NCBI GenBank assembly: GCA_024697705.1
Contig: JAILFF010000122.1
Location: 1-30,536 of the forward strand
Length of the DNA stretch: 30,536 nucleotides
Reading direction: 5' to 3'
From: Ruminococcus sp.
GTDB lineage: Bacteria; Bacillota; Clostridia; Oscillospirales; Ruminococcaceae
Position numbers and translations under genes: made by a program. Numbering within the stretch: the stretch's first letter is position 1; every line of letters starts with the position of its first letter. Shown piece by piece: positions 14,397 to 22,587 of the stretch. The notes under the pieces are model-generated. The model did not search any database, was not told the origin of the DNA, and saw only the letters and a program-made list of their open reading frames with translations.

Positions 14397-15092
14397 ATGC
14401 CGGATATTATTTTGCAGCTTAGTAATGTGGATAAATCCTATTTTATTGATAAAATGCCCGTTCCCGTTCTGAAAAAGGTGAATTTTCAGGTCTTGAACGG
14501 CGAGTATGTGGCTATTATGGGACCCTCGGGTTCGGGAAAATCCACTATGATGAATATAGTCGGCTGCCTTGACAAGCAGACGGCGGGCGAGTTTATCTTC
14601 GACGGCGTGGATATCGCCAAATGCCGCGACAGACAGCTTTCGATAATCAGAAACGAGAAGATAGGCTTCGTTTTCCAGAATTTCAATCTCCTGCCGAGAC
14701 AGTCGGCGCTTGAAAACGTCGAGCTTCCGCTGCTTTACGCGGGAGTACGCAAGAGCGAGCGCCGCCGCCGCGCAAAGGAGGCTCTTGCGAGAGTGGGTCT
14801 TGAGGACAGAATGTACCATAAGCCCACGCAGCTTTCGGGCGGTCAGAAGCAGAGAGTGGCAATTGCGCGGGCTATCGTGAATCACCCGCGTCTGCTGCTT
14901 GCCGACGAGCCTACGGGCGCTCTCGATACAAAGTCGGGCGAGCAGGTAATGCAGCTTTTCAAGGAGTTGAACGACGAGGGCGTAACGGTAGTGATGATAA
15001 CCCACGCGCCCGAGATCGCCGAGTGCGCCAAGAGAGTCGTATATATCCGCGACGGCGAATTGTTCAGCGGAGAGGAGAGGGGCAACAGGTGA
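14397..15092 (+). CDS. ABC transporter ATP-binding protein, MacB/LolD type
   Basis: A 231-residue nucleotide-binding domain with Walker A GPSGSGKST (about 42-50), Q-loop VFQNFNLLPRQS, signature LSGGQKQRVAIARAIV, Walker B LLLADEPTGALD and switch histidine in VMITHAPE. The ADEPTGALD form, the length and the following FtsX-type permease place it in the MacB/LolD/FtsE subgroup that powers mechanotransmission-type export rather than classical translocation. It acts as a dimer with the permease encoded at 17338. The SD GGGGAGGGTG precedes the ATG by five bases. Its stop overlaps the GTG start of adaptor 2 (GTGA), which implies coupled translation and equal stoichiometry. Confidence 0.95.
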   Translation: MPDIILQLSNVDKSYFIDKMPVPVLKKVNFQVLNGEYVAIMGPSGSGKSTMMNIVGCLDKQTAGEFIFDGVDIAKCRDRQLSIIRNEKIGFVFQNFNLLPRQSALENVELPLLYAGVRKSERRRRAKEALARVGLEDRMYHKPTQLSGGQKQRVAIARAIVNHPRLLLADEPTGALDTKSGEQVMQLFKELNDEGVTVVMITHAPEIAECAKRVVYIRDGELFSGEERGNR

Positions 15093-17317
15093 AGAAATTT
15101 ATAATCACGATGCTGTGCCTTGCAATCATCGCGGGAGGCAGCTATTACGGGTACCTCCGATTCCAGAAGAATAAGGACGAAAAGCGCATAGTGGACGTCG
15201 TATCGGTGAGTCTTGTGAATCAGGATTATTTCAGCGAGGAAAAGACCACCGACGCTTACGTTACCTCGGGCAGCATACAGAACGTGGAGCTCAGCACGCA
15301 GAATCTTGTGAAGCAGGTCTGCGTAAAGCCCGGCGACAAGGTGAAAAAGGGCGATATCCTGCTCGTATACGATATGACCGTTGTGGAGCTTGAAAACGAA
15401 AAGAACAAAAATCAGATAGCAGTGATAGATCAGGAGATCAAGGAGCAGGAAAAGGAACTCAAGCGCTTGCAGGCTCTTCAGCCGAAGGAGAACGCTCCCA
15501 AGCCCGACACAAGCTCGGCGGCGGATACGACCTCTTCTCCGAAAACGACGACGGGCAGGGAGAACACCACCACAAAGTATACCATCGCTCCCGTCAGAAT
15601 TACCACTACTACCACAAAGATGTTCAAGCCCGCTACTTCGTCCACTACCGTGAAGACCACCACTACGACCACGACCACCACGCGCAGGACGACAACAAAA
15701 AAGCCCGAGCCTGCGGCGGTCTCGGTAAGAAGCACGCTTACCACCATCGAGAATCCCGACGGCTACGAGCTTGACGGCTCGATATTGTTCCGCTGCTCTT
15801 CTTCGACGCTTGTCACCGCCGATTTCATGCAACAGATCATCGACAGCAGACAGCACGTTATCCTTTATGTTTACGACAGTGAGCACAAGCGGAAACAGTA
15901 TCTTTGGGATATCGACCCCGCGACGAATCCGCAGCTTGCGGCTGTTGACTGGCGTGCCGACAACGGTGTTATCTCAAATCACGGCTCGTATGCCTACAAC
16001 GGCGCGTATGAGCTCAGGCAGGGCGTATTCTACGTTTATGTGGAGCCCGAAGAGCCCGATTACGGCGGCTACGACGATTACGGCGTGTATGATGATAACG
16101 GCAATTATGACGATCTCGGCGGTGACGATGATGATCTCGGGGGCGACGAGATCGATATAGGCGGCTTCGACGGAGACGACGACTTCGACGGCGATCTTCC
16201 CGATATCACCGTCACTCCTACGGCTACAACGAAAGAGACCGAGCTGCCCGACGATGTGCTGCCCGACGATGTGTTCCCCGACGATGATTCCGAGACAGAC
16301 CTTCGCGGTGACGGACATAAGGAGATAGACCTTACCGATGACGTTGATGACGGCGAACTCGGCGACAGCGAAATTGATATCGTCGATTCGGGTACGGACT
16401 CCGCTGACGAATTTGACAGCGATTCCAAGACCGACAACAAGACCGACAAGGACAAAAAGGACGAGCCCGAGGACGAGAACTACGTTTATACCCGAGCGGA
16501 GCTTGTCGAGATGGTCAAGGAGGCGCAGATAGCGCTTAAGGAAAAGCAGCTCGAATACCGCAGGGCGGAGCTTTCCTACAAAGCGGGTCTTAAGCAGAAG
16601 GAAGACGGCGTGGTGACGGCGCAGATCGACGGAGTTGTCACCCGCGTTGACGAGGAGACCACGACCTACGGAGTGGCTTCGGGCGATTATGAATTTGAAG
16701 AAGACATGGCTTTCGAGGACTCCGGCGGCATTGAGGAAAGCTTCGACGACGGCGAGTGGGAGGATTTCGAGGAGGATCACCCGTATATCACGATACAGGG
16801 CAAGGCGACGGTCAGCCTTGATATCAACGTTCCCGAGCTGAGTCTTTTCAAATTCCCCAAGGGAACGGTCGTTTCGGGTGTCGATTACAATTCGGGCGCG
16901 GAATTCACGGCGGTAGTCACGGGAAGAAAGGACGACCCCGTATCCTACCGCAGCTACGGCGACGATAATCCCAACAGCAGCACTTATATCGTTACCGCCG
17001 ACGTTCGGGACTGCCCCATGCTGGCGATTGATCATTATGTGACGATAAAGATACCCGGCGAGGAGAACCGTGAGAACCGAAACGCGCTGAATATCCCCGT
17101 GAGCTATCTGCGAAAGGACGGCGCTTCGTATTATGTTATGGTCGCCGACGCGGACGGTCTGCTGAAAAAGCGGTATGTCAAGACGGGCAAGATGTATTAC
17201 GGCTCGGTCATCGAGGTGTTGGGAGGTCTTACCCTTGACGACATGATATGCTTCCCCTACGGCAAGGACGTAAAGGAAGGCGTAAAGACCCGCGAGACCG
17301 ATGAAGTAGTATGGTAA
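15089..17317 (+). CDS. Oversized MacA/HlyD-like adaptor protein 2
   Basis: A 742-residue adaptor with a GTG start at 15089 (VKKFIITMLC) and SD GGAGAGGGG. Layout: membrane anchor 4-24; lipoyl half QVCVKPGDKVKKGDILLVYD (76-95); first helix of the hairpin 96-132; then an insert of about 330 residues before the second helix resumes at 468-508; lipoyl half VVTAQIDGVVTRVDEE; barrel and membrane-proximal parts to the end. The insert comprises a Thr-rich segment (150-205, with eight to nine consecutive Thr near 190), a possibly folded block (213-318, NPDGYELDGSILFRC to GVFYVYVEP) and an Asp/Gly/Glu-rich stretch (322-462). Ordinary MacA-type proteins are about 370-480 residues. It may span or interact with the cell wall. 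The permease follows 20 bases downstream. Confidence 0.85.
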   Translation: MKKFIITMLCLAIIAGGSYYGYLRFQKNKDEKRIVDVVSVSLVNQDYFSEEKTTDAYVTSGSIQNVELSTQNLVKQVCVKPGDKVKKGDILLVYDMTVVELENEKNKNQIAVIDQEIKEQEKELKRLQALQPKENAPKPDTSSAADTTSSPKTTTGRENTTTKYTIAPVRITTTTTKMFKPATSSTTVKTTTTTTTTTRRTTTKKPEPAAVSVRSTLTTIENPDGYELDGSILFRCSSSTLVTADFMQQIIDSRQHVILYVYDSEHKRKQYLWDIDPATNPQLAAVDWRADNGVISNHGSYAYNGAYELRQGVFYVYVEPEEPDYGGYDDYGVYDDNGNYDDLGGDDDDLGGDEIDIGGFDGDDDFDGDLPDITVTPTATTKETELPDDVLPDDVFPDDDSETDLRGDGHKEIDLTDDVDDGELGDSEIDIVDSGTDSADEFDSDSKTDNKTDKDKKDEPEDENYVYTRAELVEMVKEAQIALKEKQLEYRRAELSYKAGLKQKEDGVVTAQIDGVVTRVDEETTTYGVASGDYEFEEDMAFEDSGGIEESFDDGEWEDFEEDHPYITIQGKATVSLDINVPELSLFKFPKGTVVSGVDYNSGAEFTAVVTGRKDDPVSYRSYGDDNPNSSTYIVTADVRDCPMLAIDHYVTIKIPGEENRENRNALNIPVSYLRKDGASYYVMVADADGLLKKRYVKTGKMYYGSVIEVLGGLTLDDMICFPYGKDVKEGVKTRETDEVVW

Positions 17318-17337
17318 GGGGGCACTGAATACCGGAT

Positions 17338-18600
17338 ATGTTTGAGAATATAAGACTTTCGTTTCAGGGTATTTTTTCGCACAAGATACGCTCTCTGCTG
17401 ACGATGCTCGGTATAATCATCGGTATCGCGGCGATTATCGCGATAGTTTCGACGATAAAGGGCACGAACGAGCAGATAAAGAACAATCTTATCGGCTCGG
17501 GAAACAACACCGTGAAGATAAAGCTCCAGCAGGGCGATATGGACATTGATTACAACTGGACAGGCGTTCCCGACGGTGTTCCCGTCATCTCGAAGGAGGA
17601 AATGCAGCGCATCAGTGATATACCCGAAGTAGAGGTATGCTCGGCGTTTCGGCTGCATACCTACGTGGACAACATTTTCTACAACGACACGATAATCGAC
17701 GCACCTTCCGTATACGGCATCGACGAGACCTACTTTGCTACGGCGGGGTATCAGATCAGCCGCGGAAAGGGCTTTTCTCCCGAGGATTACAAGGGCTTCT
17801 CGAAAGTCTGCATCATTGACGAAACGGTGGTTAATTCGCTGTTCGGTTCGGAAGACCCTGTCGGCAAAATGATAGACATCGAACAGGAGCCGTTCATGAT
17901 AATAGGCGTTGCCGCCGAAACAAGCGACTTTGAGCCCGTTATAAACTCGATGGACGACTACTATATGCTGATGTATTCCCGCGACAACGGCAACAAGATA
18001 TTTATCCCGAGCGAGGCGTGGCCTATCATCTTCCGCTACGACGAGCCGCAGAACGTGATAGCAAGGGCGATAAACACCGACAGCATGACTATCGTCGGAA
18101 AGAGCGCCGCCGATGTGATGAACGAATATCTCACGGTGGGCGATAAGTCCAATATTTCGTACAAAAGCGAAGACCTGTTGAAGCAGGCGCAGCAGATGCA
18201 GAACCTTAGTTCCTCGACGAACAAGATGCTGATATGGATAGCCTCGATCTCGCTGCTTGTCGGCGGTATCGGCGTTATGAACATCATGCTCGTATCGGTA
18301 ACGGAGCGCACGCGGGAGATAGGTCTCAAAAAGGCGCTCGGAGCGCGTCGCGGAAGGATACTGTTCCAGTTCCTTACGGAAGCCTCGGTGCTGACGAGCA
18401 TCGGAGGGATAATCGGCGTTGGAGCGGGCATCGGCTTGGCGCAGATCGTCTCGAAAATGGCTGAGGTGCCCGTAGCGATATCCACGCCCGCGATCGTCAT
18501 TTCGGTGGTGTTCTCGATGGCGGTAGGTATCATTTTCGGATTCATTCCGTCGGTGAAGGCGGCAAGGCTGAATCCTATCGACGCGCTGAGATACGAATAG
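17338..18600 (+). CDS. MacB-like ABC transporter permease (FtsX domain)
   Basis: A 420-residue permease with four membrane helices in MacB order: TM1 in LLTMLGIIIGIAAIIAIV (20-37), a large extracellular domain (about 40-285, the MacB periplasmic-core region), then three helices in the C-terminal FtsX domain. The last contain LIWIASISLLVGGIGVMNIML, the coupling-helix motif TREIGLKKALGARRGRI, and VVFSMAVGIIFGFIPSVKAA, ending in the family signature LNPIDALRYE. It should dimerise with the ATPase encoded two genes upstream and contact the two adaptors. The SD is weak (CCGGAT just before the ATG, AAGGGGG 17 bases away), so translation may depend on the preceding gene. MacB family exporters handle macrolides, peptides or lipoproteins; the substrate here is unknown. 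Confidence 0.92.
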   Translation: MFENIRLSFQGIFSHKIRSLLTMLGIIIGIAAIIAIVSTIKGTNEQIKNNLIGSGNNTVKIKLQQGDMDIDYNWTGVPDGVPVISKEEMQRISDIPEVEVCSAFRLHTYVDNIFYNDTIIDAPSVYGIDETYFATAGYQISRGKGFSPEDYKGFSKVCIIDETVVNSLFGSEDPVGKMIDIEQEPFMIIGVAAETSDFEPVINSMDDYYMLMYSRDNGNKIFIPSEAWPIIFRYDEPQNVIARAINTDSMTIVGKSAADVMNEYLTVGDKSNISYKSEDLLKQAQQMQNLSSSTNKMLIWIASISLLVGGIGVMNIMLVSVTERTREIGLKKALGARRGRILFQFLTEASVLTSIGGIIGVGAGIGLAQIVSKMAEVPVAISTPAIVISVVFSMAVGIIFGFIPSVKAARLNPIDALRYE

Positions 18601-18642
18601 ATCGGCAGACGGCAGACTGTAATTTTTTTGAAAGATAAAAAG

Positions 18643-18672
18643 CCGGGGAACGTGCAGTTGTTCCCCGGTTTT
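18643..18672. terminator. Bidirectional terminator between the exporter operon and the S1 gene
   Basis: CCGGGGAAC (18643-18651) pairs perfectly with GTTCCCCGG (18660-18668) over an 8-base loop, flanked by AAAAAG on the left and TTTTC on the right. It lies between convergent genes and could stop transcription from both sides. Just after the permease stop codon GGCAGAC occurs twice in tandem (18604-18617). Confidence 0.88.
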
Positions 18673-18676
18673 CGCA

Positions 18677-19612
18677 TTATATGTCGTTATTCTCCGTGAA
18701 GTCGGTGAAAATGCTCTTGCTGCTGCCATCGGGAGAGTATTGCCAGCGTTCGATATGCCCCGAATTGATATAGTACATATACGGCGGCGACGGCAGCGAC
18801 GGTTCGAGGATATCCACGACAGTCAGCTTGACCTTCATTTTTTCGGGCTTTACCGCCTTGATGTTCACGCTGACGTTCATTCCCGGCACAAGCCCCTCAC
18901 GCGGCTCGGAAAGCCCCGCAAGATTCGGCGCAAGCTCGATGAATATGCCGTAGCTCTCGACCGAGCGCACTATCCCCCTGACCGTCGAACCGACCTCGAA
19001 GCGGGCGGCGTTCTCCTCCCAAGTGCCCAAAAGCTCCTTGTGCGAAAGGCATATCCTGCCGTTTGTTCGGCTCTTTACCGCCGCGAATATCTGCTGACCG
19101 TTGTAGAAGCGGTCGTTCGGGTGGGAGATTCGCGACACCGAGATCGAGTCTATCGGTATCAGCGAGGAAATGCCGCAGCCGATGTCCACAAACGCGCCGA
19201 ATGGTTCGAGGTGCGTGACCGTCGCGGGGATAATGTCTCCGCACCGCAGCTGCGAGATGTACTCCTCCATGCAGCGCCGCTGTGCGTCGGCGCGGGAAAG
19301 CGTGTAGACAGGCGTTTCTCCGCTGTCGTCCGCTGACATCACCGTGAACGCTACGGGCTTGCCTACCCTCGAAAGCATGGAGATGTCCCGCGCCGTGCCT
19401 TCTGCGATGCCGAGAGCGCCCTCCGTGCGGGGTATCACCGCTTTCGCGAAGGGTATGTCGAGCACAAGATCGTGCGCGGGCGTGCAGACGACGGCTCTTG
19501 CTTCGAGTACGGTTTTATGTACACTTGCCTGCTTCATAAGCTCGGGCGAGCTTATCGCCGCCGTGTTTTCATCGGACATGATAAGTCTTCCTTCGGGATA
19601 AAAAACATTCAT
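18677..19612 (-). CDS. S1-domain RNA-binding protein (ribosomal protein S1-like)
   Basis: A 311-residue protein with two clear S1 OB-fold domains: about 123-192 (CGDIIPATVTHLEPFGAFVD to RICLSHKELLG) and about 206-266 (GSTVRGIVRSVESYGIFIEL to MKVKLTVVDI). Residues 35-110 look like a degenerate N-terminal OB-like region, and the C-terminal 40 residues (PSPPYMYYINSGHIERWQYS) are not S1-like. It resembles the short S1-like proteins of Clostridia, which are thought to help mRNA binding at the ribosome; whether it is a true ribosomal S1 cannot be decided here. The ATG at 19612 follows AGGAGG by eight bases. The mRNA leader has alternating pairing segments just upstream of this SD. Confidence 0.85.
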   Translation of the reverse strand: MNVFYPEGRLIMSDENTAAISSPELMKQASVHKTVLEARAVVCTPAHDLVLDIPFAKAVIPRTEGALGIAEGTARDISMLSRVGKPVAFTVMSADDSGETPVYTLSRADAQRRCMEEYISQLRCGDIIPATVTHLEPFGAFVDIGCGISSLIPIDSISVSRISHPNDRFYNGQQIFAAVKSRTNGRICLSHKELLGTWEENAARFEVGSTVRGIVRSVESYGIFIELAPNLAGLSEPREGLVPGMNVSVNIKAVKPEKMKVKLTVVDILEPSLPSPPYMYYINSGHIERWQYSPDGSSKSIFTDFTENNDI

Positions 19613-19621
19613 TTTGTAAGC

Positions 19622-19718
19622 CTCCTGACCGCCGCAGAGAACGCGGATATCTGTACGAATAATCGGACAGAATTTCTCTGCGGGTTAAATTTGCGATGAG
19701 CTCCCGCAGTTTTGCGGG
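19622..19718 (-). promoter_or_regulatory. Structured leader of the S1-domain gene
   Basis: In transcript order four segments alternate: CCCGCA (19718-19713), TGCGGG (19708-19703), CCCGCAGAGAA (19684-19674), TTCTCTGCGG (19641-19632), then the SD AGGAGG (19627-19622). Segments 1:2 and 3:4 form one fold (the second with a perfect 10-bp stem); 2:3 can form instead. Such mutually exclusive pairing next to an SD suggests translational control. Confidence 0.55.
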
Positions 19719-19856
19719 TCATGCTCCAATATATTTATGTATATCAAATGTCAGAACCAAGTTAACAGATTGTTAAAAAAGCTTTGGCAAAGTACACAAA
19801 AACGGACAGTCTTACTTGTGAATGTATTAAATAATTCTAAATATGTATCAGAAAGC

Positions 19857-19885
19857 TTGACAAATGCCGTTTATCATGATAGAAT
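19857..19885 (+). promoter_or_regulatory. Promoter of the cell-wall hydrolase gene
   Basis: TTGACA (19857-19862) and TAGAAT (19880-19885) with a 17-base spacer. The leader of about 125 bases includes GTAAC-TTATTT-GTTAC (19899-19914) and two copies of GCTTCGGAG (19951 and 19974 regions). I cannot match it to a known riboswitch. Confidence 0.75.
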
Positions 19886-20015
19886 AACAATGTAAATTGT
19901 AACTTATTTGTTACTCTCTTGATACCGTGTGTTAAGAGACGGTTACAGCTGCTTCGGAGAAAGGCTGTGCGCCGCTTCGGAGGAAAAGCTCTTTGATGAA
20001 CGGAGGAAAAATAAA

Positions 20016-20975
20016 TTGGACTCTAAGCTGTTAAGGAATGTTAAAAAAGCAGTCGCGTCCTGCGCTGCTGCCGCTGTAATAATGACAGGAAGCTCGTTCG
20101 GAGTATCCGCCGCGCAATTCAATTACGGGATCTACGGAAACTCGGTATCAAATCCCTCAACGCCTGCTGTGCTTGAAAACACTGTTGCTTCAGGTACTAA
20201 GACGCAGCCCGTGGTAACTCTCCCGAAGGCTTCTCTCAAAAGCGAGGCTTTGGTTTCAAACGCCACTCACCCGCTCGGTTCTCAGACCAGCAAGCTTAGG
20301 ATAAGATGGAACAAGGTTACGGGCGCCAAGAATTATCAGGTTTGCATCAAAGGCGGAAAGTATACGGAATGGAAGAAGTTCAAACCGATCCCCGCTTCAT
20401 GCACGTCACTTCTTATCAACGGTCTTTCGAGAAATACCTCTTATCAGTTCAAGATAAGAGCCGTGAACGGCAATAACTACGGCGCATTTTCAAATGTGCA
20501 GACTTTGAGCACTTCAAGGATAGATTTCGATGCCGAAGGCTGGAAGGCTATGTGCCGCATCGTTTATCATGAGGTAGGTCAGTCCCCCGACTCGTGCTGG
20601 GACGAGCCTATCGTTCACGTTGCCGACTGCGTTATCAACAGATACGAGGCGGCGAAGTATCTTAACGATTCGCTTTGGGCGCCTTATTACAGAAATTACA
20701 ACTCCGTTCAGAGCATGATCTATCAGAGCGGCGGCTTCATGTCCGACGCGGGTCTTGCAAATGACGGCGCTACATACAGTAACGTTACCAATAAGGTAAT
20801 GAACGCGGTTTACGGTTCGCTTTACGGCAAGCTGACTGTCGGAAGCATCAAGCACAACCGCAATATCTTCTATTGGCAGAACACCTCCTACAAGCCCACG
20901 GGCAGCAAGGTGGCTTATGTTTATCCCATACCGTGGGGCGGATATTTCAGCATCTGGAGCGAATACTGGGGCTGA
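20016..20975 (+). CDS. Secreted FnIII and SleB-like cell-wall hydrolase
   Basis: A 319-residue exported protein. The signal peptide (1-33) ends GVSAAQ. A Ser/Thr-rich linker leads to a fibronectin type III domain (about 85-166, LRIRWNKVTGAKNYQVCIKG to YQFKIRAVNG), followed by a SleB/CwlJ-type hydrolase domain (about 174-319). That domain shows CRIVYHEVGQ with Glu186 in the position of the catalytic Glu of the family, then HVADCVINRYEAAKY and a C-terminal GGYFSIWSEYWG. It probably cleaves peptidoglycan outside the cell. TTG at 20016 is the likely start, with GGAGG nine bases upstream; the frame stays open 29 codons further to GTG 19929 but that part reads as leader RNA. Family members act in spore germination or vegetative wall turnover; which applies here is unknown. 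Confidence 0.85.
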   Translation: MDSKLLRNVKKAVASCAAAAVIMTGSSFGVSAAQFNYGIYGNSVSNPSTPAVLENTVASGTKTQPVVTLPKASLKSEALVSNATHPLGSQTSKLRIRWNKVTGAKNYQVCIKGGKYTEWKKFKPIPASCTSLLINGLSRNTSYQFKIRAVNGNNYGAFSNVQTLSTSRIDFDAEGWKAMCRIVYHEVGQSPDSCWDEPIVHVADCVINRYEAAKYLNDSLWAPYYRNYNSVQSMIYQSGGFMSDAGLANDGATYSNVTNKVMNAVYGSLYGKLTVGSIKHNRNIFYWQNTSYKPTGSKVAYVYPIPWGGYFSIWSEYWG

Positions 20976-21010
20976 CAGTATCTGAATTTACAGTGAATAA
21001 TGTGATGCGA

Positions 21011-21042
21011 AAGAGACTCCCTTGAATAAGGGGTCTCTTTTT
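21011..21042 (+). terminator. Terminator of the cell-wall hydrolase gene
   Basis: AGAGACTCC (21012-21020) pairs with GGGGTCTCT (21030-21038) with one T-G pair over a 9-base loop, followed by a T-tract to 21043. Confidence 0.88.
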
Positions 21043-21103
21043 TGTGTTGCGGAAGGGCTTTTTTTGCGCATCTTTTCACATTTTGCTAAAAAGATATAAG
21101 CGG

Positions 21104-21132
21104 TTGACAAAGCGGGCGATTTGTAGTATAAT
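21104..21132 (+). promoter_or_regulatory. Promoter of miaB and the following genes
   Basis: TTGACA (21104-21109) and TATAAT (21127-21132), both perfect, 17 bases apart, about 50 bases before the miaB ATG. Confidence 0.88.
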
Positions 21133-21183
21133 AATATAGAATGTGGATTTGCGTCTTTTTATCGGAAGAGGGGAGCGATCGTT

Positions 21184-22572
21184 ATGCCGGGGCTTTACGG
21201 CGGTGATGAAAATAAACGCGGCGGTCTTGAATTTCTTAAAGGCTGGACGGCGGAAATACTGAATAAGACCGGCGAGGCTCCGCGCTCGTTCGTTCATTCC
21301 TTCGGCTGTCAGCAGAACGTCAGCGACGGCGAAAAGCTTACGGGCGCTCTTATGCGGGCGGGTTTCGAGCCTACCGATAATTACGAGGACGCCCGTCTGC
21401 TCATTTTCAACACCTGTGCAGTGCGCGAAAACGCCGAAGATAAGGTTTTCAGCGTTATAGGCAGCCTTAAAGCCTTCCGCGAGAAGCACCCCGACGTGTT
21501 GATCTGTGTGTGCGGGTGCATGGCTCAGGAAAAGCACGCTGCCGAAAAGCTCATGAATACCTATGGACAGGTCGATCTTGTGTTCGGCACTTTTGTCGGC
21601 GACGAGCTTTACGCCATGCTTGCCGAGCTTATCAAGAGCCGCCGCAGAATAATGAACATCGAGGAAAAGTACGCCGACATCGACGAGGATTTCGTGCAGT
21701 ACCGCAAAAGCGCTTTTTCGGCGTATATCCCGATAATGTACGGCTGCAATAATTTCTGCACCTACTGCATCGTGCCTTATGTCCGCGGCAGAGAGCGCAG
21801 CCGCACTCCCGAAGCCGTCGAAGCAGAGGTAAGGCAGCTTGTCGCGGAGGGCTACAAAGAGATATTTTTGCTCGGGCAGAACGTCAATTCGTACAGCTAC
21901 GGATTTCCCGCGCTGTTAAGGCGGCTGAACGCGGTCGAGGGCGATTTTCGCATACGCTTCATGTCGAGCCACCCGAAGGACGCGACAACAGAGCTTATCG
22001 ACACGATCTTAGGCTGCGAAAAGGTCTGCAAGCACCTTCACATCGCGCTGCAATCGGGCAACGACCGTGTTCTTGCGGCGATGAACAGGCGATACACGAC
22101 GGCGGATTTCCTTAAGATAATCGACTACGCGAGGGACAAGCGCCCCGATTTTTCGTTCTCGACGGATATCATCGTGGGCTTTCCCGGGGAGACGTATGAG
22201 GAATTCTGCGACACTAAAGAATTTGTAAAAAAGGTAAAATTCGATAATATATATTCGTTCGTCTACTCCCGCCGCAGCGGAACGAAGGCGGCTGAGCTTC
22301 CCGACGACATAAGCGACAAGCAGAAGGGCTTGTGGCTGCGGGAGCTGCTGCTCGAAAACCGCGAGGTGCAGAGCGAGTGGATGAAGCGCTTCATCGGGCG
22401 CACCTGCCGCGTGCTTATCGACGGCAAGGGAAAGGAGCCTGGCACTCTGACCGGCAAGAACGACGAGAACATAATCGTCAATCTTTCGGGCGATGAGAGC
22501 CTTATCGGGCAGTTCGCCGATGTGAAAATAACGGACGCTATGAACTGGGCTGTTAAGGGTGAACTTATCTGA
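21184..22572 (+). CDS. miaB: tRNA-2-methylthio-N6-dimethylallyladenosine synthase
   Basis: A 462-residue methylthiotransferase that adds the 2-methylthio group to i6A37 of tRNAs reading UNN codons. The N-terminal domain carries three cluster ligands: Cys42 (SFGCQQNVSDGE), Cys78 (FNTCAVRENA) and Cys112 (GCMAQ). The radical-SAM motif CNNFCTYC gives Cys188, Cys192, Cys195, followed by IVPYVRGRERSR. The C-terminal TRAM domain (about 395-460) ends at AVKGELI. The RGRERSR motif and the mutS-mutL context favour MiaB over the related MtaB or RimO. The N-terminus has about 30 extra residues before the first domain. SD AGAGGGGAG. It is the first gene of a probable operon: the following four genes are separated by 15 and 18 bases or overlap. 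Confidence 0.94.
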   Translation: MPGLYGGDENKRGGLEFLKGWTAEILNKTGEAPRSFVHSFGCQQNVSDGEKLTGALMRAGFEPTDNYEDARLLIFNTCAVRENAEDKVFSVIGSLKAFREKHPDVLICVCGCMAQEKHAAEKLMNTYGQVDLVFGTFVGDELYAMLAELIKSRRRIMNIEEKYADIDEDFVQYRKSAFSAYIPIMYGCNNFCTYCIVPYVRGRERSRTPEAVEAEVRQLVAEGYKEIFLLGQNVNSYSYGFPALLRRLNAVEGDFRIRFMSSHPKDATTELIDTILGCEKVCKHLHIALQSGNDRVLAAMNRRYTTADFLKIIDYARDKRPDFSFSTDIIVGFPGETYEEFCDTKEFVKKVKFDNIYSFVYSRRSGTKAAELPDDISDKQKGLWLRELLLENREVQSEWMKRFIGRTCRVLIDGKGKEPGTLTGKNDENIIVNLSGDESLIGQFADVKITDAMNWAVKGELI

Positions 22573-22587
22573 ACGGAGGAAAAACCA

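Noticed and set aside
15560..15710. Frameshift or sequencing error in the Thr-rich stretch of adaptor 2
   Set aside because: The reading frame stays open on both sides and both halves of the coiled-coil hairpin and lipoyl domain are in the same frame.
17257..18729. Open frame of 490 codons opposite the MacB-like permease
   Set aside because: The plus strand carries all permease motifs in order; the opposite frame shows no domain and no start signal. Long shadow frames are common at this codon usage.
19886..20015. Cyclic-di-AMP (ydaO-type) riboswitch
   Set aside because: The gene type would fit, but I could not find the conserved ydaO core motifs in the leader.
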